A stretch of 59,713 bases of DNA. Origin: Bacteroides sp. GTDB taxonomy: Bacteria > Bacteroidota > Bacteroidia > Bacteroidales > Marinifilaceae. Location of the stretch: NCBI GenBank assembly GCA_021771575.1, contig JAETOX010000005.1, positions 1 through 59,713 of the forward strand. The letters are read 5' to 3'. This document shows, piece by piece, positions 51,329 to 59,713 of this stretch. A program made the position numbers and the translations under genes. The notes beneath the pieces were generated by a model. The model did not search any database and was not told the origin of the DNA. It saw only the letters and a list, made by a program, of their open reading frames with translations. How positions within the stretch are numbered: the first letter of the stretch is position 1; every line of letters starts with the position of its first letter.

Positions 51329-53437
51329 TCATTTATCGATCGTAACCGTTTTATTATCATTCAGGCGGACGATTCCGCTGAAAGTTTCACCCGAAGCGTC
51401 TTTGAAACCGCTTATTTTGCCGGTTTTCCCTTTTTGGGTCAAGGCTTCGACTTGTTTTTGGGTGAGTTTTTTTCCTTGGATTTCCATCGGAATCAGGAAA
51501 TCGCACGATTTTCCGTACTGTGTGCATCCCCAGGCTGTTTTGCCTTGGACAATTTCTCCTTGGCCGCATTTTGGGCATTTTAACGGGGTGGTTTCCTGAC
51601 CTTTCTTTTCCTCCGGTGTTTTCGGATTTTTCTTTTTTTCTTTCATCTCTTGTTTGACTTCTTCTACCATGATTTTTTTCGAAGAGGCATGTTTAACGTA
51701 ATGGACGATTTCATTCACCATAACCTTCAATTCTTCCATGAAATCTGCTACCTGATAAGTCCCGTCTTCAATCCTTCGCAGCTTTTTTTCCCACTGTCCC
51801 GTCAGCTCGGCGGATTTCAACAACTCGTTCTGAATGGTATCGATCAGCTCTATCCCTGTTGTCGTTGCCAGAATCCTTTTTTTATCTTTTCGGATATATT
51901 GCCGTTTAAACAATGTTTCGATGATGTTGGCACGGGTAGAAGGCCGGCCAATACCGTTTTCCTTCATCAAATCCCGCAGTTCTTCGTCTTCTACTTGTTT
52001 TCCTGCTGTTTCCATTGCTCTCAGCAAATCGGCTTCTGTATAGTATTTGGGCGGCTGGGTTTGCTTTTCCTGCAATTCAGGAGTATGTGGACCACGTTCT
52101 CCCTGTTCGTATTCGGGTAAGACGTTTTCTTCGTTCTGTTTATCCGTATCTGTACCGAATACAACCCTCCAGGCCGGGTCGATGATTTGTTTGCCGGTAG
52201 CTTTAAAATCTTCTTCTCCGACTTTAGCCATCACGGTAGTATTGGCAATTTCGCAATCGGGATAAAATACTGCGATAAAACGTCTGGTTACCAGATCGTA
52301 AACCCGTTTCTCGTCCGGCGTTATATCGTAGCTGAAAACTCCCGTAGGAATAATTGCATGATGGTCGGTAATTTTTTTGTCATTGAAGACTTTAGGTGAT
52401 TTCCGGATCTTACTCCCCGCTAATATCGGTTTGATGAGCGCTTCGTAAGGTTTCAATCCTTTCAGGATTTGAGGAACTTTTTTATATTGATCGTTAGGCA
52501 AAAAATTCGTGTCTACCCGCGGATAGGTCGTCAGTTTTTTTTCGTACAAAGATTGGATAATCTTCAGTGTATTTTCGGCTGTAAATGCGAATTTTCGGTT
52601 ACATTCCACTTGTAAAAGCGTGAGATCAAACAATTTCGGCGGATGTTCCATCGCTTTTTTCCGTTCGATGCTGATGATTTCGAGTTCCAGAGGGGTGATC
52701 TTTTCCAATAAGGCTTCCGCTTCTTCTTTTTTATTAAAACGTCCGCGCAGGCAGGAGAAAATGCCTTCCCGGTAGGTAGTACGGATCTCCCAGTAAGTTT
52801 CCGGTTTAAAGTTCTCGATCGCTTTCTGGCGTTCTACAACCAATGCGAGAGTTGGGGTTTGTACTCGTCCGATAGACAGTACATTTTTGCCGGTTCCATA
52901 TTTCAGTGTATAGGCACGAGTAGCGTTCATGCCCAGTAACCAATCGCCGATCGCCCGGGCCGAGCCGGCTGCATAAAGTGTGTCGAAATCTTTTGATTCC
53001 AGGAGCTTGTCGAAGCCTTCACGTATGGCTTCTTCGGTCAGCGAAGAAATCCACAACCGTTTGACCGGTACCCCGCATTTAGCTTTAGTAAGCACCCAAC
53101 GCTGGATCAATTCTCCCTCCTGGCCGGCATCCCCGCAGTTGACCACCAGTTCTGCTTTAGCTACCAGTTCTTCGATAACGGTAAATTGTTTTTTTATACC
53201 TTCGTCTTCGATCAAGCGAATGCGAAATTTAGATGGAATCATTGGTAATACTCCCATATTCCATTTTTGCCATTTTTCTGTATATTCGCCGGGCTCTTGT
53301 AAGGTGCATAAATGCCCGAATGTCCAGGTAACACAATAACCGTTTCCCTCCAAATACCCGTTCCGGCGCGTCGTCGCTCCTAGAATATTGGCAATTTCCT
53401 TTGCTACACTTGGCTTTTCGGCTATACACATTTTCAT
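51329..53437 (-). CDS. topB: DNA topoisomerase III (type IA)
   Basis: A 702-residue type IA topoisomerase. The chosen start is the ATG at 53437 giving MKMCIAEKPSVAKEIANILGA, the expected beginning of the TOPRIM domain; the frame is open to 53551 without a sensible N-terminus. The TOPRIM acidic motif is NCGDAGQEGELI, and the active-site tyrosine lies in TTYPRVDTNFLP (Tyr305). After the core come a C4 zinc-finger (CPKCGQG...WGCTQYGKSC) and a C-terminal repeat-like tail (GKISGFKDASGETFSGIV). It relaxes or decatenates single-stranded regions during replication and recombination. Seems monocistronic. Confidence 0.96.
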   Translation of the reverse strand: MKMCIAEKPSVAKEIANILGATTRRNGYLEGNGYCVTWTFGHLCTLQEPGEYTEKWQKWNMGVLPMIPSKFRIRLIEDEGIKKQFTVIEELVAKAELVVNCGDAGQEGELIQRWVLTKAKCGVPVKRLWISSLTEEAIREGFDKLLESKDFDTLYAAGSARAIGDWLLGMNATRAYTLKYGTGKNVLSIGRVQTPTLALVVERQKAIENFKPETYWEIRTTYREGIFSCLRGRFNKKEEAEALLEKITPLELEIISIERKKAMEHPPKLFDLTLLQVECNRKFAFTAENTLKIIQSLYEKKLTTYPRVDTNFLPNDQYKKVPQILKGLKPYEALIKPILAGSKIRKSPKVFNDKKITDHHAIIPTGVFSYDITPDEKRVYDLVTRRFIAVFYPDCEIANTTVMAKVGEEDFKATGKQIIDPAWRVVFGTDTDKQNEENVLPEYEQGERGPHTPELQEKQTQPPKYYTEADLLRAMETAGKQVEDEELRDLMKENGIGRPSTRANIIETLFKRQYIRKDKKRILATTTGIELIDTIQNELLKSAELTGQWEKKLRRIEDGTYQVADFMEELKVMVNEIVHYVKHASSKKIMVEEVKQEMKEKKKNPKTPEEKKGQETTPLKCPKCGQGEIVQGKTAWGCTQYGKSCDFLIPMEIQGKKLTQKQVEALTQKGKTGKISGFKDASGETFSGIVRLNDNKTVTIDK

Positions 53438-53643
53438 AATTCCGCATGGCTTGATTTCCCACACAAAGGTACAAAAAAAAGATGAAGTGGATGAAATGGG
53501 TAAAACATATGAAATGGATAGGGCAGATGAGGCGGTTGATTGACGATTCAATCGTTTATACCAGAAAAGATAATAGTATTTTCCAAACTTTATAGTGAAA
53601 AAATGCGAATACAGGTAAAATATGTCTATCTAATTTGAAATTT

Positions 53644-56600
53644 ATGAAACAAAAATTTGAAAGAGCTTTTTTTACAAAAGTATTCCGATGCAGGTCAATC
53701 GCTTGGGGAATATTTTACGGGATGATCGGAATTTTAATTCTGCCGGAGTATACTTGGGCTGAAAGTAAGATCGGAGATCGGGAAGGGTTAAAGGTTCCAC
53801 AAGAGCAACGTCTGGTGCGGGGAAGAGTTACCGACGATAAGGGGGAACCTGTTATTGGTGCGAATGTATGGGTGGAGGGAACCACTGTGGGGGTTGCTAC
53901 AGGTGTCAATGGAGATTATACGTTAAGGGTGGGACCGGACGCGAAATCTTTGAATGCTTCGTTTATCGGTTATTCGCAAGCCGAAAAAAACATCTTACCA
54001 GGGGTAGATGTATATAATTTTACTTTGATATCAGAGGCCCGAAAATTGGATGAAGTGGTGGTGGTCGGCTACGGAACTACCCGTTTGCAGGATTTAACCG
54101 GAGCGGTATCTTCTATCGGTGCTGCCGATCTGGAGAAAGAACCGGTGATGAACGTTGCTTCGGCTTTGCAGGGAAAAGCGCCGGGAGTACAGGTTTCGAT
54201 GGCTTCAGCCAAGCCCGGGGAGCCCGTGAGGATACGGGTCAGGGGAGCTACTTCATTGGAGGGAACCAATGAACCTCTATATGTGATCGATGGAATTCCG
54301 TCGGAACAGGACGACATGATTGCCATCAATCCCGACGATATCCAATCGATCGATATCCTGAAAGATGCTTCGGCAGCAGCTATCTACGGGTCGCGGGCGG
54401 CTAACGGAGTAGTGTTGATTACGACCAAACGGGGGATACAAAGCGAAAAACCACAATTGAACGTCAAGTATTTTACCAATTTCGATACGCAGATCGAAAA
54501 TTTTAGTATCCTGAATGCGAATCAGTTCAGGGATGTGATTACGACAGCAGCTTTCAATACGTTGAGGGTAGATCCTACTGATAAGACGGCTATCAATATC
54601 GTGACGGGAACCATATTAAAAGATGCCAACACGGATTGGTATAAATTGTTGTCGCAAAAAGCTTACACCAATAGCGTGGAGTTGTCGGTGAGAGGTGGAA
54701 GTTCTAAGCTGAAGTATTTCACTTCTTTTGGTATGAGTTTCCAGAATGGTGTATTGAAAGGAGATGACCTGAGGCGATATACCGGACGTATTAATCTGGA
54801 TTGGGATATTACATCGGCCTTGAAATTCGGTACCAACATCAGTTTAGCTTATACCGATCAAGCAGAAGAAGGGCAGGGGTTGTGGCAGATCAAGCAGTTT
54901 CGTCCGGATATACCGGTATATGCTGAGGATGGTAGCTATTATAAGATTGGAACAACAGATAACCCGGTGGCTAAGACGAAGATTACGAATACCAGTGATG
55001 CTTACCGTTTCAATGGAACAGTGTTTGGGGAGGCTGAAATCATTCCCGGACTTCGCTTGCGTTCGACCTTTTCGTTATCAAAGAATTTCAATTTCACTCA
55101 TCAGTATTATCCCAGTTTCTTACAGGAGGGGAATTATTACAATACCTATTCCGGTCGAGCCGTACGGGGTAGCAGTGAGTCGGTGCGAACCCTTTGGGAT
55201 AATACGATAAGCTATCAGGGAGTATTCAAAGATATCCATACATTGGACGCTGTATTCGGAGTTTCGTTCGAACGATATAAAACCGGAGATTTCGACGCTA
55301 CCGGAGTGGATTTTCCGATGGACCATATTCTCACTAACCTGGGAAGTGCCACCACTCCTTATGATGTGGGAGGAAATTCTTCTGGTAATGGTCTGGTTTC
55401 GGTGTTTGGGCGTTTTAATTATAAGTTGATGGAAAAATATTTGTTTACTTTTACTGCTCGTTATGACGGTTCGTCGAAATTCGGCTCGCATAACAAATTC
55501 GGTTTCTTCCCTTCCGGCGCTTTTGCTTGGAAAATTGACCAGGAATCTTTTATGGAAGGTATAGAGGAAGTGAATGAGCTGAAATTCCGGATTTCGGGCG
55601 GTGTTACTGGTACGCAGAACATCGGAAATTATAATAACAAAAATCTTTATGGTCCGAATGATTTTTTGGGGAAACCCGGTATCATACCCACGACATTGGG
55701 AAATGACGATTTGCGTTGGGAACGGACCAAACAGTTCGATATAGCTGTAGACTATGCTTTTCTGGACTATCGCCTGAGCGGATCGATTGGTTGGTATTAT
55801 AAAAATACGAATGATTTGTTGTGGTATATCGATTTCCCGACTTCACTCCAGCCGTTCAGCGGGATGTATAAAAATGTTGGACGGGTACAAAATAAAGGAT
55901 TCGAATGGTTGATTAATGCGAAGATATTCCGGGAGACGGAGGTAAAATGGGATCTCAGTTTCAATCTGGGAGTGAACCGGAATAAAGTGAAGTCGCTGGT
56001 TACCGAAGGAGCACAGGACTGGGCCGGAAAGGGTGTGGTTCAGGGAACCGGTACCGAAGTATTGGCCGAAGGTTATCCGGTAGGATCTGTGCTGGGATAC
56101 CAAACCGATGGGATTTTCCAGTCGTGGGAAGAAATACAGAAGTATAACGAGCAAGCCCAGAAAGCCACTGGAGGTACCGTAACGTATTATTATAGTAGTG
56201 AGACTAAGCCTGGGCAGATTATCTATCGCGATGTTAACGGAGATGGATATATCAGCGCAAAAGACCGGGTGATTATTGCTAATCCGGAGCCGAAATTTTA
56301 TGGCGGTTTTTCCTCGAATGTCACTTGGAAAGATTTGTCGCTTTACCTGATGTTTAATTATTCGGTAGGAGCAGAACGACTGTATAACAATACTTTGCAG
56401 AATATTGCCGGTTCGCTGAACAATATGATCGATTATAATCTTTATAATCGCTGGTCGGAGGAGAACACTTCTTCCCGTTTACCTGCCCTTTATATAGACG
56501 ATCCGGTGCCGGCGACCAACGATCTGATGGTACATAAGGCTTCTTACCTGAAGTTGTCTCATTTACGTATTCAATACAATTTACCCGTATTGTGGGATGC

Positions 56601-56781
56601 GAAATATTACAAAGGCGGACAGGTATATTTTGCTATAGCCAATTTATTTACCATAACTCGTTATCCGGGTATCGATCCTGCTTCGGTAGGAAATGCTACG
56701 GCCAATTATGGAGGAAATTATGACAGTGATATTTACCCGGGGGTCCGTTCTTACACGATAGGTTTACGGCTTAATTTTTAA
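53644..56781 (+). CDS. SusC/RagA TonB-dependent transporter
   Basis: A 1045-residue outer-membrane transporter without an STN domain. I chose the ATG at 53644 over the TTG at 53635. A long signal region ends near EYTWAES; a carboxypeptidase-regulatory-like domain (about 55-135), the LDEVVVVGYGTTR box, a plug with DASAAAIYGSRAANGVVLITT and the barrel follow, finishing in GLRLNF. It is followed 13 bases later by its SusD partner. With no FecR or sigma gene beside it, it is regulated differently from the STN-bearing transporters in the window. Confidence 0.95.
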   Translation: MKQKFERAFFTKVFRCRSIAWGIFYGMIGILILPEYTWAESKIGDREGLKVPQEQRLVRGRVTDDKGEPVIGANVWVEGTTVGVATGVNGDYTLRVGPDAKSLNASFIGYSQAEKNILPGVDVYNFTLISEARKLDEVVVVGYGTTRLQDLTGAVSSIGAADLEKEPVMNVASALQGKAPGVQVSMASAKPGEPVRIRVRGATSLEGTNEPLYVIDGIPSEQDDMIAINPDDIQSIDILKDASAAAIYGSRAANGVVLITTKRGIQSEKPQLNVKYFTNFDTQIENFSILNANQFRDVITTAAFNTLRVDPTDKTAINIVTGTILKDANTDWYKLLSQKAYTNSVELSVRGGSSKLKYFTSFGMSFQNGVLKGDDLRRYTGRINLDWDITSALKFGTNISLAYTDQAEEGQGLWQIKQFRPDIPVYAEDGSYYKIGTTDNPVAKTKITNTSDAYRFNGTVFGEAEIIPGLRLRSTFSLSKNFNFTHQYYPSFLQEGNYYNTYSGRAVRGSSESVRTLWDNTISYQGVFKDIHTLDAVFGVSFERYKTGDFDATGVDFPMDHILTNLGSATTPYDVGGNSSGNGLVSVFGRFNYKLMEKYLFTFTARYDGSSKFGSHNKFGFFPSGAFAWKIDQESFMEGIEEVNELKFRISGGVTGTQNIGNYNNKNLYGPNDFLGKPGIIPTTLGNDDLRWERTKQFDIAVDYAFLDYRLSGSIGWYYKNTNDLLWYIDFPTSLQPFSGMYKNVGRVQNKGFEWLINAKIFRETEVKWDLSFNLGVNRNKVKSLVTEGAQDWAGKGVVQGTGTEVLAEGYPVGSVLGYQTDGIFQSWEEIQKYNEQAQKATGGTVTYYYSSETKPGQIIYRDVNGDGYISAKDRVIIANPEPKFYGGFSSNVTWKDLSLYLMFNYSVGAERLYNNTLQNIAGSLNNMIDYNLYNRWSEENTSSRLPALYIDDPVPATNDLMVHKASYLKLSHLRIQYNLPVLWDAKYYKGGQVYFAIANLFTITRYPGIDPASVGNATANYGGNYDSDIYPGVRSYTIGLRLNF

Positions 56782-56794
56782 TTGATTTAGATGT

Positions 56795-58207
56795 ATGAAA
56801 AAGATATTTATCCTTTTGACAGTTGGTTATCTGTTTTTCTCTTGTCAAATTACAGATGTACTAAATCAGGAGCCACCGCATAATCTGACTCCTGATAATG
56901 CAATTACCGATGCCGCTTCGGCTGAAACGGCACTTACTGGTATTTATGGAGAACAAATTGGTTATGAGTCGTATATGACGATCGGAAACTTTGCTATGAC
57001 ATCCGGTATCTTGCAACGGAACGATAATCCAGGAGTTGTGGTGAGTATTTATTATATAGAGAACCGTTTGCCTGGACTTAATCTAGTCAGTGCGGCCTAT
57101 GATCCATTTTGGAATGCTTATAATACGATCATCAATTCGTCAACACAGTTGCTTGCAGTGCTAGAGGGGATGGGAGATAATCTCTTTGCCCCCGGACGGA
57201 AAACATCAATGATGGGAGAAATCCGTTTTCTGAGGGGACTTCATCTGTTCGAGATGTTGCGGATGTTCGGGGAATACGATAAACCGGACAGCAAATACGG
57301 TATGATTGTCCGGGAAACCCCGCCTACTGCTAATGAGGTGTTTCAAAAACGCTCGACGGTGCAGCAGACATATGATTTTATTCTGAAAGATATCGGGTAC
57401 GCTATCGAGCATGCTCCGGAATTCACCTCTCCGAATTATGCTTCGAAACTGGCAGCCAGGGCTTTGAAAGTCAAAATACTCTTTTATATGGGAAAATACG
57501 GTGATGCTTTGGAGGCAGCTAATACTTTTATTGCCAGTGGTGACCGCCGACTTGTATCTCCCTATGCCGATATATTTACTAATTTTAAAAATACAGAATT
57601 GATTTATACCCGTGGTTTCGAAGGTACGGACGAAGTGAAGTATCAGGCTACCAGGGTGCAAGCATATTACAATGAGGGGAAGTGGGGTCCTACGGAATCT
57701 TTTCTTGAAATGGTGCAAGGTGATCCCCGGGAAGAGGTGATCCTGAAAAATGGAGTAGGGGAAGTTTTCGGGCCTCAGAAGACTATCCAGAAAGCCTCGA
57801 ATGCCGAAGGAACAATGCCGATTTACCTGATGCGTTATTCCGAAATCTATATGATCAAAGCGGAATGTGAGGCCCGTACTGGACAGGGAGATGCACTGGC
57901 CACCTTGAATGTTTTACGTTCAGGACACGGTTTGCCTACGATTGGAAACAGTAGTAATATCTTGGAAACCATTTACAAGGAATGGTTGCTCGAAATGGGT
58001 TTTGAAAATGGCCATGAATGGTATGCTACTTGGCGGATGGGAGTGGACCGCTTATTGGCTACTAACCAGGAAGTAGCTGAAAAAATGGAAGCAGCTGCCG
58101 ATCCTGCGCTTTATAAAGCCAATTTGCCTTTCAAACGTATTTATCCAATTCCTGCCTCTGAAATCAATGCGAACAAGTTGATGGAGCAAAACCCAGGATA
58201 TAATTGA
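56795..58207 (+). CDS. SusD/RagB-family lipoprotein
   Basis: A 470-residue SusD-type lipoprotein (lipobox FSC, Cys17). The helical region EIRFLRGLHLFEMLRMFGEYDKPD and the TPR-like AARALKVKILFYMGKYGDALEAANTFI are typical; the C-terminal YKEWLLEMGFENGHEWYATWRMG replaces the common ERRREL signature and the end ASEINANKLMEQNPGYN is characteristic. Partner of the SusC upstream. No further genes belong to this pair before the terminator. Confidence 0.93.
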   Translation: MKKIFILLTVGYLFFSCQITDVLNQEPPHNLTPDNAITDAASAETALTGIYGEQIGYESYMTIGNFAMTSGILQRNDNPGVVVSIYYIENRLPGLNLVSAAYDPFWNAYNTIINSSTQLLAVLEGMGDNLFAPGRKTSMMGEIRFLRGLHLFEMLRMFGEYDKPDSKYGMIVRETPPTANEVFQKRSTVQQTYDFILKDIGYAIEHAPEFTSPNYASKLAARALKVKILFYMGKYGDALEAANTFIASGDRRLVSPYADIFTNFKNTELIYTRGFEGTDEVKYQATRVQAYYNEGKWGPTESFLEMVQGDPREEVILKNGVGEVFGPQKTIQKASNAEGTMPIYLMRYSEIYMIKAECEARTGQGDALATLNVLRSGHGLPTIGNSSNILETIYKEWLLEMGFENGHEWYATWRMGVDRLLATNQEVAEKMEAAADPALYKANLPFKRIYPIPASEINANKLMEQNPGYN

Positions 58208-58230
58208 TGTTATAGGGGTATTATAAGATG

Positions 58231-58266
58231 AATCCCGAAAGGCTTTTGTGTAGCTTTTCGGGATTT
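58231..58266. terminator. Terminator between SusD and the glycosyltransferase genes
   Basis: AATCCCGAAA (58231-58240) pairs with TTTCGGGATT (58256-58265), and three further inner pairs (one G-U) extend the stem to 13. It lies between the convergent SusD and glycosyltransferase genes and can serve either strand. The T runs beside it are short. Confidence 0.7.
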
Positions 58267-58316
58267 CTTGGGTTTATCCGAGCGATCTATATATATTTTT
58301 TTTAAGTGGTTGTGAT

Positions 58317-59528
58317 TTAATAGTGTTCAATAAACTTCTTTGCTAAGGAGGTATAATTACAATGCTGGATGACATATTTTTTTCCCTTAGCTCCCATCTT
58401 TTTTAAGGTCTCTTTATTTAAAGATAGCAAATATTCAATCCCTTTGCTAATTGCTGTCGCGTCTTCTGCTTTAACAGAGATGCCACAACCAGTTTTTGTT
58501 ACCCAATCATTCGAAACATTCCCAGAATGTAAGATTGCTTTTTGGGATAACATATAGTCAATTAATTTATTAGGTGATACACCAAAGCGATAGATGGGAT
58601 TATTTTGCCAACCAATATATAAAGCATCCATTTTAGTCAATAGGCTGGGAATCTCTTTTTTTTGAACTGCATCCAAAAACACAACATTCTGAATTTTCTC
58701 TTTAATTACTCTATTTTTCAATCTTTCTTTTTCCTGCCCGTTTCCAACTAATACACAGATGATTTCAGCTTTCTTTACCAACTTCATCGCATCCAATAAG
58801 AAATCTAGTGCATTCGATTTTGCATGTCCTCCGATATATCCCAGTATTTTTTTACCTTCTTGCTTTAACTGTTGTAAATATTCATGATGCTTGCAAATTA
58901 CTAATTCTTTATTCTCGTTCCACTCTTCTTCTGTGAAACCGTTCGGTATATAAACGAATTTTTCTTCTTTTAATCCATGCTCTTTCATATGTGCCAATGC
59001 GTGAGGTAGTAAAGAAACAACTCGGTCAGAATATTTGTAAGCAAAATTTTCAGCCTGTTGCATTACTATGATAAAAGGATGCCACTTGGAATATTTTCCG
59101 ATTTCCATTGGTGAAAGTGGCCAAAGATCATGTACTTCGTATATTAATTTAGCACCGTAATGTTTTGCTATTTTGCGTGCAGGATATATATCTAAAGGAT
59201 AAGTTGAAGAAGCGATCACTATATTGGGTTTAAAATCTTGAATATACTTTTTGTAATTCCAATATAATTTACTGACGAAAAAAATTATTGACAAGATTCT
59301 TTTTGCTCCATTACCTTTATAATCATTTGTTTTTATCCAATGGTATAAAATCCCGTTAATTGAATTTTTTTTCTCTTTGGGTTGTATCTTTCTCAAATGT
59401 GAAAAACTACCCCCGATGATTAAAACCCGATGCCCTGCTTTCACCCATTCTCTGGATATATAATATGGGCGGAATTCCATCCCCATTTCAGGATTTCCGG
59501 CATAATGATTAATAAGCAAAATATTCAT
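58317..59528 (-). CDS. Glycosyltransferase family 4 (WbuB-like)
   Basis: A 403-residue cytoplasmic or membrane-associated GT-B glycosyltransferase. The N-terminal domain opens MNILLINHYAGNPEMGMEFR, like WbuB-type amino-sugar transferases, and has IYEVHDLWPLSPMEIG. The C-terminal nucleotide-sugar domain has KILGYIGGHAKSNALDFLLDA and the loop YRFGVSPNKLIDYMLSQKAI, where the GT4 glutamate position reads near SPNKLIDY. The TTG one codon earlier is not needed. The start overlaps the 3' end of the next glycosyltransferase by 20 bases. Base composition is lower in G+C than in the SusCD genes, usual for surface-polysaccharide clusters. Confidence 0.9.
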   Translation of the reverse strand: MNILLINHYAGNPEMGMEFRPYYISREWVKAGHRVLIIGGSFSHLRKIQPKEKKNSINGILYHWIKTNDYKGNGAKRILSIIFFVSKLYWNYKKYIQDFKPNIVIASSTYPLDIYPARKIAKHYGAKLIYEVHDLWPLSPMEIGKYSKWHPFIIVMQQAENFAYKYSDRVVSLLPHALAHMKEHGLKEEKFVYIPNGFTEEEWNENKELVICKHHEYLQQLKQEGKKILGYIGGHAKSNALDFLLDAMKLVKKAEIICVLVGNGQEKERLKNRVIKEKIQNVVFLDAVQKKEIPSLLTKMDALYIGWQNNPIYRFGVSPNKLIDYMLSQKAILHSGNVSNDWVTKTGCGISVKAEDATAISKGIEYLLSLNKETLKKMGAKGKKYVIQHCNYTSLAKKFIEHY

Positions 59529-59713
59529 CAAGCACTTTATTATAGACTTTTACCATCTCCTCCACATTTTTTTCCCAATTATACAACCTCGTCACCTGTT
59601 TTCTTCCCCTCTCTCCCATCTTCTGCCTCAATTCCGGCCGATCGATAAACACCTGAATAGCCTCTGCCGTTGCTTCCACATCCCCCTTCGGTACAATAAA
59701 ACCGGTCTCCCCA
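59509..59713 (-). CDS. Glycosyltransferase family 4, C-terminal fragment cut by the window
   Basis: The last 67 codons of a gene that extends past the right edge. Translation gives GETGFIVPKGDVEATAEAIQ and, after FIDRPELRQKMGERGRKQV, a WEKNVEEMVKVYNKVL tail, the standard C-terminus of GT4 glycosyltransferases. The stop at 59509-59511 lies inside the downstream glycosyltransferase gene, so the two are co-transcribed and translationally coupled. Its sugar specificity cannot be told. Confidence 0.85.
   Translation of the reverse strand, partial: GETGFIVPKGDVEATAEAIQVFIDRPELRQKMGERGRKQVTRLYNWEKNVEEMVKVYNKVLDEYFAY

Overview
The window looks like a chromosomal segment of a gut-type Bacteroidales bacterium. 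It carries five SusC/SusD (RagA/RagB) outer-membrane import pairs, FecR-type anti-sigma factors, Bacteroidetes-type ECF sigma factors, lipoproteins of families confined to Bacteroidetes (DUF4843, PKD-like, FISUMP), and promoters of the TTTG / TAnnTTTG type. The gene mix (many ECF/FecR/SusCD/thioredoxin clusters and almost no glycoside hydrolases) would fit Odoribacter or Butyricimonas; that genus-level guess is inference.

Layout. (1) 424-6388, plus strand: a tightly overlapping membrane operon, SpoIIM-like, multi-pass membrane protein, DUF4129, DUF4350, MoxR AAA+ ATPase, DUF58. (2) 6345-18798, minus strand: an operon of FecR anti-sigma, SusC, SusD, a zinc-metallohydrolase-like lipoprotein with a degraded active site, a FISUMP lipoprotein, a two-domain thioredoxin and a BACON-M64 metallopeptidase. 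A perfect 18-bp terminator hairpin ends it, and an ECF sigma gene with its own promoter lies beyond. (3) 18949-22131: a LUD-domain protein plus MFS exporter (minus), divergent from a Porin_O_P-type porin (plus). (4) 22291-27884: a SusC/SusD pair without FecR, and a DUF2059 protein. (5) 27917-49689, minus strand: two head-to-tail, diverged copies of one operon. Each has an ECF-type promoter, a long leader with inverted repeats, FecR, SusC, SusD, DUF4843 and PKD-like lipoproteins. Copy 1 ends with a TlpA-like thioredoxin; copy 2 ends with an esterase lipoprotein and a thioredoxin. Both close with nearly the same terminator. (6) 49700-51300: a decaying strip with a broken AAA/DUF4143 ATPase, a 38-bp perfect palindrome, one ECF sigma gene and an IS-like end. 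(7) topB (minus) and a further SusC/SusD pair (plus) to 58207. (8) Two glycosyltransferases at the right edge, probably the end of a surface-polysaccharide cluster.

How it works together. The three FecR-led operons fit the cell-surface signalling scheme: a SusC with an N-terminal STN domain senses substrate, signals to FecR in the inner membrane, and FecR controls an ECF sigma factor. I find the same bipartite motif, CACCCTT-N15-GT, upstream of all three fecR genes; it is probably the ECF-dependent promoter. Each of these operons ends with a thioredoxin-fold protein, and operon 2 also has a peptidase. None carries a glycosidase, polysaccharide lyase or sulfatase, so they look more like peptide, protein or glycoprotein uptake systems than ordinary polysaccharide loci (inference).

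The most unusual structure is the leader upstream of the two duplicated fecR genes. In each, a roughly 270-bp AT-rich segment is bounded by inverted repeats (20 bp perfect in one, 15 bp perfect in the other). The repeat sequences differ between the copies but changed symmetrically at both ends. Next to fecR there is a further 24-nt dyad, also covarying. This could be a phase-variable invertible segment, a looping operator or a leader-RNA structure placed between ECF promoter and anti-sigma gene.
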